Source of the DNA: Nymphalis io
Lineage: Eukaryota > Arthropoda > Insecta > Lepidoptera > Nymphalidae
Direction of reading: 5' to 3'
Length of the DNA: 64,000 nucleotides
Assembly: GCF_905147045.1 (NCBI RefSeq)
Contig: NC_065901.1
Coordinates: forward strand, 8,060,001 to 8,124,000
The number at the start of each line of letters is the position of its first letter. The first letter of the stretch is position 1. The notes under the pieces are model-generated. The model saw only the letters and a program-made list of their open reading frames with translations. It made no database searches and was not told where the DNA came from. Position numbers and translations under genes: made by a program. This document shows positions 49,901-60,418 of the stretch, piece after piece.

Positions 49901-52900
49901 TTTGTATATTGAACAATTGGACGTGATGAACTTAGGTTTTCTTCATTTCATAGAGGAAATCGCAACCCAATTAAGTTATAATGTAATGTCCCCGCCAATG
50001 TTTACCCAAGGAAACTAAGATGTTACGTTCCTTTTGCCTTTAATTACACCGGCCCACTTAGCAAGAATTTAATTTAATGCTTCTTTACAAAACAATAATT
50101 GATTAGTGGCTCTATCTATTCAAATGACATATGTATATTGTTTATGACAACATATTATTCGAAATGCCGATGTAAGTGAAAATTTATAAATAGAAACGGA
50201 ATTAAGTTTTAACTATGTTGCTAAGATAATATTCTGTTAATTATCCATATAAGTATGTATTTACAAAAGAAAAGTAGTATATCAGTCTGGTTTCCATAGC
50301 ACAAGCTCAGTACAAGCTTAATTTGGTATCAGATGACCGTGTGTGAAAAATGTCCCAGGATATTATTATTATTATAATGCCCCCGCCGCAGCTGGCACCA
50401 CGGCGCCATCTCCCGCGAGCGCGCGGAGGCGCTGCTGTCGGGCTCGCCGGACGGCGTGTTCCTCGTGCGCGAGAGCACCAACTTCCCCGGCGACCACACG
50501 CTCTGCGTGCGCTTCCGGGGACGCGTCGAGCATTACCGGTACGTACTATATCCCTGGTTAAGGATTTCTGCGGGTCGATTTACGTATTCCGATTGCGATT
50601 TTCTAATAGCTCTGCTATGTTTTGCACTACAAACAGTTTTTGATTAATATTTCTTTATTTATAATACGGGTTGAATTCCGACAACGGCTTGACCTACATA
50701 AAAAGCTTTTCTCGAATAACACTTTATTATTATATTAGCAAAATTAATTAGATCTCGGCCAATGACGTCACGATACTTCTAGGTCGTCTTTTCAATATAT
50801 CTGTAGGAATCGGCTGTAGATATATTTATAAGACATAAACGAGCAATACACGTACACGTGTCACGAGTTCTAAACTTTTGTTCTCTTATTTTTACAGAGT
50901 TAAATGGGCGACAGCGCCTGACAGTCAAAATCAACGCCTGACGATAGACGATGAGGAGTTCTTCGATAATATGCCCGATTTAATTCAGGTGAATTTCATA
51001 TTAATTTCACATAAAGTAAATATCATTGTAGTGAAATAATAAAAATGAAATGTTATGTTTGTCTATTTTTGCAGCATTATTTAAAAGATGCAGACGGGCT
51101 TTGTACAAAATTAGAAAGATGGCTTCCTAAATCATCTCCAAATGGTGCCAATAATAATAATGTTCTTCAAACACCATTTTCCCCATTGCCACAGGTTTGT
51201 ATTTATACATTGTCACATCACTTCTTAAAAAAGACGAAGAGAAGATAATTAATTAATAAAAAATAAATGCTTAATTTTTTTTCTTTATATAATATTATTA
51301 TAATAATATCGTATAATATAAAAAAAATATTAAAATCTGGAAATGTCTTTTGACTCAGTTCTTTTTAAATTTAATTTTAATAGGTCTTTATTATGAAACC
51401 AAAAATAGCTTAATTGTTTGAACAAAATATGTAGAAACTTTCTAAATTTAGTATATATCTAATTTTACAGCAGCCACCACCGTACCCGCCCACGCCGAGC
51501 GTATCGAGCGCACTGAGCTCGGGCCACTTCCAGCACGCGTTCGGGCACCTCTCCGCGGACCAGCCCGACGGCGCGCAGAAGTTGATGGATGCGCGTGAGT
51601 ACCGCTCTCCGTTATTGAGCTACCACACCGACACCGACCACGCCGGACGCGCTCGGCATAGCGCTTCACAACGTCCAGAGATAATTTGTGTCCGGAGACA
51701 CCTTAAGCTAAGAAGGATCTTGAGATCTTCCACTATATGGGGCACCTTATAGTGAGCTTTTATAGACCATTAACCGGAACTGATTACATTTTTATTATTC
51801 AAATAGCAATATTTTTATTTTATTTGTAAATAACATAAACAAACCAACCTCTTCTAAAAACTATGATTTATGAAGATACAGATACTGGTGGTAGGGCTTA
51901 GTGCAAGCTCGTCTGGGTAGGTACCACCCACTCATCAGATATTCTACCGCAAAACAGCAATACTTGGTATTGTTGTGTTCCGGTTTGAAGGGTGAGTGAG
52001 CCAGTGTAATTACAGGCACAAGGGACATAAAATCTTAGTTCCCAAGGTTGGTGGCGCATTGGATATGTAAGCGATGGTTGACATTTCTTACAATGCTAAT
52101 GTCTAAGAGCGTTGGTGACCACTTACCATCAGGTGGCCCATATGCTCGTCCGCCTTCCTATTCTATAAAAAAAAAAAAAAATATTAGATTAAAGATTTTG
52201 TTGATACAAATTGGACTATGCAGGTTTATGTGGCTAAGAATGGCGCGATATATATATCAAATATATCGAATAAATGTGTTATTGAATCGGAATATCACGT
52301 TTATTTTTAATTCCAATTTTAATTTATTTTAGGTTGGATAATAGCTGAACGAGATTTGGAAATTCGAGAAAATATAGGCAAAGGCGAGTTTGGCGATGTG
52401 ATGCTCGGCATTCTAAATGGCACTCAAAAAGTAGCCGTAAAGATTTTAAAGGATAGAGAGGCGGCCAGCAAGTTCCGTGCGGAAGCGAGTGTTATGGCGT
52501 AAGTGATTTATTATATATAAAAGTAATAATACATATACTATTATATTAACGTAGTATTATTTACTACTACAATTCAATTTACTAGATATATTTATGATAA
52601 GTAATTACAAGTTTTAATAGTTAGGTCTGGTTTTTTTAGATCTCTTAAACACGAAAATTTGGTTCGATTGCTGGGCTGCGTGGTGTTCAGTATGAACGGC
52701 AGCACGTGCATCGTGACGGAGCACTGCGCGCAGGGCTCGCTGCTCGACTATCTGCGCTCGCGCGGCAGGCACTACGTCACGCAGCTCAACCAAATAAACT
52801 TTGCGTAGTTAGTTAATTTTCCATTTAAACTATTTCGTTTTTAAAAATTGCTAACATCTCAGAATTTTTCTATACTAATATTATAGAACTGGACAGTAAT

Positions 52901-53777
52901 TTTTATTGTCGATCCAATTTGAATGTCGTTAATAAAATGCACTCAGCTATTAACGCATAATTTGTATGATGATTTGGATGATATATAATATGAAGTGCAT
53001 CGTTCCAGCGACGCGTGCTGCGGCATGGAGTATCTGGAGCGGCAGCGCGTGGTGCACCGCGACCTGGCGGCGCGCAACGTGCTCATCTCGGCGGAGGGCA
53101 CGGCCAAGGTGGCCGACTTCGGCCTCGCGCGCACTGACGCCACGCCCGACGACCCGGCCGACGCGCTGCGCGTGCAGGCCAAGCTGCCCATCAAGTGGAC
53201 CGCGCCCGAGGCGCTCAAGTACAACGTGAGCTCCTGTCCTACTATATATACATTACGAGTGTTATTCCATTGTGTATATTCATTTTAATCCTTTTCTTCT
53301 CAGAAATTTTCAAATAAGTCTGACATGTGGAGTTTTGGTATACTTCTCTGGGAAATATATTCATTCGGGAGAGTTCCGTATCCGAGAATCGTAAGTGCAC
53401 GAATTTGACATACTATAATAAATTTTTTAAAAGTTCATGTTTATTTATGAATCTTCCGCTGTACTTATTATTGGTCCAAGATTATTTTACCTCGAATTGA
53501 CGAAAAAATTAACTATTTAAAATAGATAACTAAAAAAAATGAACGAATGACATCAACCCTCTTGTCCCAGCCGCTGGCGGACGTGGTGCGGCACGTGGAG
53601 CGCGGCTACCGCATGGAGGCGCCGGAGGGCTGCCCGGCCGGCCCGTACGACGTGATGCGCGCGGCGTGGCACGCCGACCCCGCGCAGCGCCCCACCTTCG
53701 CGCACACGCGCCTGCGCCTCGCCGCCATCCGCGACGCCGCGCACGCGCACCAGGTGACGCCGCCCACGCTTTCATAA
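42465..53777 (+). CDS. Csk: C-terminal Src kinase (Csk), SH2 and tyrosine kinase domains
   Basis: The phase-consistent chain is 46523-46603, 46802-46883, 48514-48607, 50392-50538, 50898-50988, 51075-51194, 51471-51594, 52333-52498, 52640-52804, 53009-53225, 53304-53390 and 53571-53777. Earlier exons 42465-42554 and 44902-45018 are both phase 1 to phase 1 and fit directly onto 48514. The SH2 domain is in the 50392-50988 exons (WHHGAISRERAEALL, GVFLVRESTNFPGDH). The kinase begins at 52333: glycine loop GKGEFG, VAVKILK, HRDLAARN (from 53055), DFG (53115-53123), PIKWTAPEALK. The activation loop lacks the usual autophosphorylated tyrosine, as in Csk. The block SFGILLWEIYSFGRVPYPRI is nearly invariant in Csk. 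Csk phosphorylates the inhibitory C-terminal tyrosine of Src kinases. An in-frame ATG at 46514 would give 529 residues without SH3; the distal start was not found. Confidence 0.9.
43721..43808 (+). mobile_element. 3' fragment of tRNA-derived SINE
   Basis: TCTTCTCCTCAAAAATGAGAAACGACCTAAGCCCAGCAGTGGGACATTTACAGGG matches the 3' end of the 33376/47011 family. It lies in a Csk intron. Confidence 0.6.
44573..44690. repeat. cluster of nested inverted repeats
   Basis: TGTTTGATGAATGA (about 44580) pairs with TCACTCATCAAACA (about 44604), then TTTGGTAATA pairs with TATTACCAA across a 10-bp perfect inner stem AATACGTCGT / ACGACGTATT with loop AATTCC (about 44647-44672). The second unit forms a long imperfect hairpin. 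Confidence 0.75.
46026..46140 (+). mobile_element. possible Tigger/pogo-like terminal remnant
   Basis: AGTGCAACCTCGATATAACTAAACTCAAGGG followed by a decayed ...TTACAATGAGGTTTGTTGTATAGAGGTT has the pattern of pogo/Tigger-type ends, in which the phrase is repeated after a short gap. No transposase is seen. Confidence 0.4.
46913..46954. repeat. (TA)n microsatellite
   Basis: About 20 uninterrupted TA units within a Csk intron, 30 bases after the exon ending at 46883. Confidence 0.95.
47011..47308 (-). mobile_element. tRNA-derived SINE, full length
   Basis: On the minus strand it runs from CGCCGAGATGGCCTAGTGGTTAGAACGCC (A box) through GGGTTCAAGCCCGGGCAAGC (B box) to GAGGCCTTAAACCAGCAGTGGGACATTAACAGGCTG. 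(CAA)n-like sequence flanks it on the left. It lies in a Csk intron. Confidence 0.85.
48900..49080 (+). mobile_element. old degenerate Metulj-like SINE
   Basis: AAGGGCCACCGGGTTTGGTCAG, AATATTAACCATC, TTAGGAACTTAGATGTTACGTC and CTCACTCACCCTTCAAACCGAAACACAACAAT match in order the body of the younger copies. It lies in a Csk intron. Confidence 0.65.
49985..50070 (+). mobile_element. old degenerate Metulj-like SINE fragment
   Basis: CCGCCAATGTTTACCCAAGGAAACTAAGATGTTACGTTCCTTTTGCCTTTAATTACACCGGCCCACTTA matches the middle of the Metulj-like body. Confidence 0.55.
51884..52181 (-). mobile_element. Metulj-like SINE, full length, young
   Basis: Minus-oriented copy in the Csk intron before the first kinase exon, ending in an A run at 52167-52181 (the T tract on its own strand). 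It shares with 33651-33956 the diagnostic words ACATATCCAATGCGCCACC and GGAACTAAGATTTTATGTCCC and differs from it by very few bases. Confidence 0.9.
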
Positions 53778-56435
53778 AGTTACTCAACATTTACTTTGCC
53801 GACTGAATCTTATACGACGACACGAGTTGAACCATTGAACTTTAACTGAGGATCATCAGCTCTAAACGAGGCAAGCACCGCGGAGGTTTTGGGGGCTTAA
53901 CTTGTATTAAAAAATTATTGCACATTTAACATCAGCGGGCTTGAGTAATTTAATGTCTGTGTAAAATCTAAAACAAATTATTAAGTAAGAAAACGGCCCG
54001 CATTTGTAAAATCAATAATTAAAAATAATAGTTGAAATATTTTTTTTCAGTGAATGCGGTAGTAAAGACGGTGAAACTTTTAAGTTAAACTTTGTTACAC
54101 TAGTGGCCGCTGTGAAAATGCAAGCTGTATTTTTAATATACAAGGTTTTAATCTATCGTGTAAGTACTAAATTATTTTGATAAAGTATAAATACTTCTTC
54201 CTCGCTTAAGAAGTAACCATAATGCAGGATAGTAAAAATTGGTGTGTTATAGAGGAGAATTTTATCTCATGTTGTGTATTTTTGCTCTCGCGGGGCTTTT
54301 AGTGGCCTCTCAGTGGCGTGAAGTATATTATTTAGTACTAGGATAAAATCACTATGTCTCGCATTCTATTACATTATATTAAATTATATTGTTCAAATTA
54401 TGCACAAATTTTACAAAGCACAATATTCTTGGCCATGGACCATAATTTTTGAAACCTTCATATGAAATGATATCTTTTTATAATTTTCATATAAATAAAT
54501 AATTTAGGAAATATTTTCATGATACATATAAACAAAAGGCAAAGTTGATAAAAATATTGTGATAACGTTTTTATTAAATTATTTTTAGTACGTATATTTC
54601 GAGTATTTAGTAAATTTCTACCAATAGTCCATGGAGACATAATTGTTACTTAACAATAACACTGCGAATTGTAATAAAAGTATGTTAAATAGCTGATTGT
54701 ATGCATGTATAATTTTTTATCGAAACTCTGATTCAAAATTTATATTCGAATGTGTAACTATTTCTAAAGCTGATAAAAAAATACAAACGATTAGATTATC
54801 GGTGGCACTAAAAGCCCTTTTATAATTTGTAAGGCCTAAATAATATAATGTAAAATTCCTCAATGAAATAACGTGACCGTATGTCGGTACTATGGTACTG
54901 TCTAGTCAAATAACATTTGTAGTTTTCTTTGTATCATATTTTTTTTCCTCTATTTAAATATAAATATGGTGTCTGATCACACTGTAAACGTGAACATTTA
55001 TAATGCACATAGAGAAATATATCGATAATTTATGAGTACTATAAGTTAATACGCATTTCTTGTCTGCATGCAAGGAACTCGAAATGCTATTTTTTAATAA
55101 TCTTTACCGATGTAATTGAACACACAAAACGATTCCATTATATTTTTTATTATTATGTGAAGAGACCACGTAAATTAGTAATTCATTCCTTTACAATATT
55201 AGTGTTAAAGTCTGATATTAAGATAAATCGTTGAATTTTTAGCTGATCTTCATTATTTTTTTTTTGTTTAAGATTGGTATTAGCACTGTGTTGTAGAGTA
55301 ATCATGTGTGCTTAGATAAAATAAGGAATAAAGTTGTTTAACTAACTTCCTGGTTGTGTGCTAAAACTTAGTGATTACCATTGGTAATTTAAAATCGTAA
55401 TATACGGTTTAATATTGTTAATAAAATAAAATGAGGTTGTATGGTATAAATATAAAAAATAAATTGTCATGACAAATGGAGACAAAAAAATGGAATCTCA
55501 GTTGGAGAAGTGTGATGGTATTTCGATTTAATGTTTGTGGAACTCTTCTATGCTTGTCATTGTAAATTTTAAAATGATTTATTTAGAACATTTCATTCAA
55601 AATGTAAATATTTTTATTGTTGCAATTACAAGCATACAAAACACTACCGATTATGTTTTGAATAGCAATGATTTACTCAAAGGCTACACGATGGGAAAGT
55701 CCACTTATTTTCCTTATGCAATACTAGTTATAAGTGTTACATTGTTTTCTTTTTACGATTAATTTATAAATTTCTTAAAAATTGGTTAGTAATCCGAGCC
55801 GAACATGGTCTATTAGCGTGTCGCAATGTATTCGATATCGTTCTATCTATTGCTACATTTTGTTTTTATCTAAAGTTAATAGACAAATATAGATAGATAA
55901 TTTTCATGGTAAAAATTCATGTAAAACAATGATATTAATTTGTTCCTTAAAATGTAAATTATTTTTAATCGAATATGTAGAATTATTGTAATTTCCGAGC
56001 CATATATAGTATGAATTTTTCTTATGAAAAAATAATGAGACTGTGTGTTATACAAATTTAAATAAATATTTATTGCCTACATAAAATGTCTACTTATACA
56101 TTTTTGCGATCGCTAATAGATCCTTACGACTCCACGCAAGAGTCATTTTTTACCAAAGTAATTTCTTCAGGTAGCAAAACCTTTATATTATTTGCAGTCT
56201 TCCTCGTTCGATAAATTGTAATAACACACAACTTTAAACGAATGCTAGTCTAAAGTTTGTTAACTTAGGACGAAAAAGAGCGTATCTGAAATAAATATAC
56301 CCTGTAATATTTTAAAGGTAAAAAATGAAAATCTCGTTTTTGTTTTTGTTTATTATTGTACTATTTTCAAAATGTAAATACGTGTAACAATAAGGAATAA
56401 ATGTATTATAAGAAACTATGAATATAGTGTTTTAT
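53778..56435. other. Csk 3' untranslated region and convergent spacer
   Basis: No coding signal. AATAAA occurs near 55326, 55420 and 56396, and any of these could end Csk transcripts. A TTTTTTTCAG acceptor at 54041-54050 is followed at once by TGA, so a spliced form of the last exon would stop exactly at that junction. Confidence 0.5.
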
Positions 56436-59400
56436 TCATTGACTGTCAGTATCCGTACAACTTACGCACGCACAATCGTCTGATGTCGTCAAGCTGAATA
56501 ACTGGTCGATTGTGTTTGTCGAAGATTTTGGGCTTGTTGCGCTCTTCCTCTTTCTAGGTATCCATACCTCGGGCTTAATGTCGTTTCTTTTCGAGTTCCG
56601 TGACGTCTGCGTATCGCGACCCTTACTTTCGACGTTACCACTAGCCGTGTCCATATAAGTCGTCACCAGTTTGTCTGATGTTTCTTTCGCGTCATCACTA
56701 CATTTGCAAATAATACCTCTACGTTTACTTGTCTTATTTTTGCTTTTACGTTTCGAACGTACATGTTTTTTTTTTCTCTTTATGCTATTTTCGCTAGGTG
56801 TACTCACACTGTCAACGGACATTGAACTGACACTTTCTTGACACATACATTTATTACGAATTTCTTTTTCTACTCTAAAGCTCACTTTACACGGACACTT
56901 TTTTACTCCATCGTAAGAAATGTTGTAGTTTGCAGAGGGTTTATTAGTTTGAACTAACGTGCTGTTGTGTGAAATCCTCTCTAGACGTAGACTAGGGTAA
57001 AAGTACGTGATATCTGTCGTCGATGTTGCATTATCATTGTGGAACTGTAATAATAAATCGTTCTTTTTTTTATTTGTTGCATAGAGATAAAAACTTTAGG
57101 TTACATATTTCGTTTAAATTACATTGTTAAAAGTAGTTCATAAATATTGCTCATTCGTTACCCGGATCGTTAAAAATATACACTATCGTTCAAAAGTTTG
57201 GAAGCAGCCAGGTAAAATAAAAAAGTTTTTGTTTCGTCAAAATCAAGGAATTTGTTAAAACTTGATAAATATGGTATGATAATCCTATTGTCTTTATATA
57301 AACAATCGTAAAATTTAATTTTATTACTATTTTTTAGCGCATATTGTCGGCGATGTTTAGTTTTGTATAAAAATATATGAGCTTCGAAACTTTTGGACGG
57401 TACTGTGTGCTCCGTGGATACGAATCCGAATACGGATATTTGGTGTCAGATCCGCGGATACGGATCTTAACTTTCTTACTCAATCGGTGTCGGTGCGCGA
57501 GACCTTGAAACGATAGTTGACGACAGGACATGTTTCACATTTACATGCCGCGGGTCTTTCTTTTGTTTTGTTTATAGTTTAGTACGATCAAATATATCAA
57601 ATATTAGATTTTAAGAAATAATCGAATCTGTTTTATAAGGTTTTCATTGCTATTTAATCTATATATCTATAGAATTCCATCTATGAAATGAAAATAATAA
57701 GGTACAAGATCCGCCATAAAGGAACGGATACTGATCTTTCTCCTCCCTCGGCTATCCATGGATGCGGATACGGATACTCGGCACATCACCAGTTACGTGC
57801 AATTATAACTTACATTTCTAAGTTACATAGTATTAATATTGCTAAAAACGAAAACAAAGCTTTAGTAAGATAAATTACGAGCTTTTCCCAATTAATATGT
57901 AAGAAATGAACAATTAAGTGAATCGTAAAACAAACCTTTTGATAATATTCAGTTTGACATAATGGTAAGTTAGTAGTGTAATTAGGAGTAAACGGTTGTG
58001 TTGGTATAGAATTCCCACATGGATTTGGCAAGTGATTGTTAAAACTCGTTGATATCCTAAAAATGAATCATTTAAGGATGTGCTTAAAACGATAACGCAC
58101 TCATTTCTTAACTATTTTTTAAATATGAACTAAATAAATGGTATTTAATACATAATCCAAATAATGTGTAACTTTCATAATTTTACAATTTGACACAGAA
58201 ATATATATTTTTATAATACTATGTTCATATTTCACACTTCATGAAATACTATTATATATATTTTACAGCTACAACTGTACGTACCGTGTTTTATAAAACA
58301 CCGCAAAAAATACCTTAAAAAGGATCCTATAACATTATTAAATCAAGTTATAAATATTTAAAGTAACATGAGCCAAGACTGAATCATTATGAGTTATGTC
58401 GCATTGTTAAAGTAACTAATGATGACAAAATGTCCTCATTACCGATTTTGGTCACGGAGGCCTTTAAAGAGAGATTAGGTAATTACTGTTCAAAGTATAT
58501 GCAATGCAATTTACATTTAACATATTTTATACAACTTCTTTCTTTTTGTTTATCCGTTGGGACGGCAAAACCTAACGACCGGAAGGAGTTAAGGCACATG
58601 GCCACTGGTTTTACGTGCTTTTCGAAGTACAGGAATGTACCTAAACACTACCAACTTTCAAACTCCAATACTGATAAATTCTAGTCAGAAAAACCTTGCA
58701 GTTTTTTATTAGCTCGACCTAGAAATTTATCAGAGAATATTACTAAAAACAAATCATAGGTGAATATCACGCAGCCGAAGCACTCAAGCCAGTGAATTAA
58801 ATGAATAATATAGACAAAGTTAGTACACAAATATAACTTACGGGAAAGAAACGCTTCTTACAAACCAATAGTCAGTACTTAAATTCTTGTGAAAGTTATC
58901 AACATTAGGAAAATTGATATTATATTGGGGTGACCAACGATCGTATCTAATAGTAGGTATAAAGTACATCTGCGTACTGCCATCTGGAATATAAATAGAT
59001 GTAACTTCACCCTCACCTATTGCTCGAAATGGTGGTGCTGGAAGAAAGGAAATAACATATACTTTAGATATTATCACTATCATTTATTTACACAAAACTA
59101 TAAAGCTGAATCTTCATAAAAAGAGAATCGGCAAGTTTTGTATTGTGAACAAGTGCATTTGTTACCAAGAAAGTTGTAAAGAAGAAGTGTATTTTGTTTT
59201 AGTGCAAGTAAAAATGTACACAATTGTTTATTAATATTGATTACTTTGCGGATTTGATACTTAGACTTGAGGATTATGGAAAATTGCTCTCCCTCCTCCT
59301 TACTCCCTGAAACTTTTAATGATCGGAATTTCTATTCGGGATTTGTTTTTTGCTATGTTTGCTTTGTAGGCTTACAAACGGCGTGATGACATTTTTTTTA

Positions 59401-59610
59401 ATCTTGCCAATTTTTACCGTCCCCTAAATTTTGCCGCTCAAGGCCAAGGCCTACTCGACTTCTAGGGAAATCCGCCCCTGATTGCTACTACAGAATATGC
59501 CTACGGTTAAATTTAACTGAAAACGCACCATAGTCCGTATTGGTTTGATAGTAAACATTGTTAGGAATGTTTTCAAACGCAACTTGTCCGTAGGGCTGAT
59601 TCCACTGCAT
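56436..59610 (-). CDS. unrecognised 335-residue protein with paired cysteines and a basic region
   Basis: Four coding exons on the minus strand, 59529-59610, 58842-59037, 57936-58056 and 56436-57044, with matching phases (1, 2, 0). The first 190 residues are rich in Tyr, Pro, Asn and Phe (for example DRWSPQYNINFPNVDNFHKN) and could be a disordered or prion-like stretch. Then come close cysteine pairs in CPC, CMC, CKC and CAC, and between them a strongly basic run (KRKKKHVRSKRKSKNKTSKRR, about 230-250) that looks like a nuclear localisation signal. The tail is serine and threonine rich. No signal peptide or membrane segment. I know no family for it. The first donor (GTGCGT after TATG) is chosen because it alone preserves phase. 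Confidence applies to the gene model, not to any function. Confidence 0.6.
57181..57407. mobile_element. non-autonomous Tc1/mariner-like element (MITE)
   Basis: The left end CACTATCGTTCAAAAGTTTGGAAGC is the imperfect inverse of the right end GCTTCGAAACTTTTGGACGGTACTGTG. The left end directly follows a TA dinucleotide. The 227-base interior has no open frame. It lies in the last intron of the unrecognised gene. Confidence 0.7.
58432..58735 (-). mobile_element. degenerate tRNA-derived SINE
   Basis: GATTTTGGTCACGGAGGCC, AGAGAGATTAGGTAATTACTG, TTGGGACGGCAAAACC, GTTTTACGTGCTTTTCGAAG and CAGAAAAACCTTGCAGTTTTTTATT follow the same order as in 24296-24622. It lies in an intron of the unrecognised gene. 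Confidence 0.65.
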
Positions 59611-59950
59611 TCTATAGTTTTAATTTATAAAGTTATTGTTTGTAGGTGTCTTAATCATGATGTTTAATTTATTTATAATATTTGTATTAAATTATGTTTG
59701 ATTCCATGATTTATTTTTACGACTTGTCACAAATGACAATATGTGCGCATATTTATTTTTCATGATATCGCAAAATACTGCTAGCATTATTCTAGTGTTT
59801 TACGTTGTCATAATTGGTTATTTTAAATAGCGATGTTTTATAACAGTGTTTTGTATTACGACGTTACATAAATAAATCATCTATTTACAATAAGATATCG
59901 ATTTTTTATTTAGTTTAAACTGATACTATATAATGTATAATATGGGCCCA
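59611..59950. other. promoter side of the unrecognised minus-strand gene
   Basis: AT-rich; should hold the 5' leader and promoter of the gene at 56436-59610. No specific element is convincing. Confidence 0.4.
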
Positions 59951-59954
59951 AACC

Positions 59955-60240
59955 ACCACCGCTGTCATATGGATAACCCAGTGGCTAGAACACGTAAATC
60001 TTAAACGAATTATATATAATTATATTATTAAATATAATTAATTTCGGTGTCATACTCAGTCACGTGTTTCATATGTGCTTTTAATTTAATTTGAGCTCGG
60101 CGGTGAAGGGAAACTACAGGTGACGAATGATAGTCCGACACACGAATCTGCATTGGAGCAGCATTGGTGTAATATAATGAGCTCTAAACTTTCTCTTCAA
60201 AAAAAGAGGAGACCATAACGAATCAGTGGGTCGTACCGGC
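59955..60240 (+). mobile_element. degenerate tRNA-derived SINE
   Basis: The head GATAACCCAGTGGCTAGAACACGTAAATCTTAAACGA, then GCTCGGCGGTGAAGGGAAACTA, GCATTGGAGCAGCATTGGTG and a final AATCAGTGGGTCG match the family at 33376 and 47011 on its own strand. An AT-rich insertion lies near 60005-60040. Confidence 0.65.
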
Positions 60241-60418
60241 TTCTTTACTTTTCTATAGTGCATTCATGTAAAACAACATTAAAGTAAATGAAAAATATTG
60301 TATCTTGTATAAAATTGTATAATTTAATATTCATACATATAAACATTTACTCATCTGACAACGTCAAACGAGTTTTCAATAATACAACATAGGCTTGTAA
60401 TTGTAAATATCACGGTAG

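Noticed and set aside
52048..52332. 94-codon plus-strand frame
   Set aside because: It reads through the minus-oriented Metulj-like SINE and its A tail.
52943..53790. Arg/Ala/Pro-rich frames on both strands
   Set aside because: Shadows of GC-rich Csk kinase exons.
55535..55762. 75-codon plus-strand frame after Csk
   Set aside because: AT-rich 3' untranslated sequence, no domain, no conservation argument.
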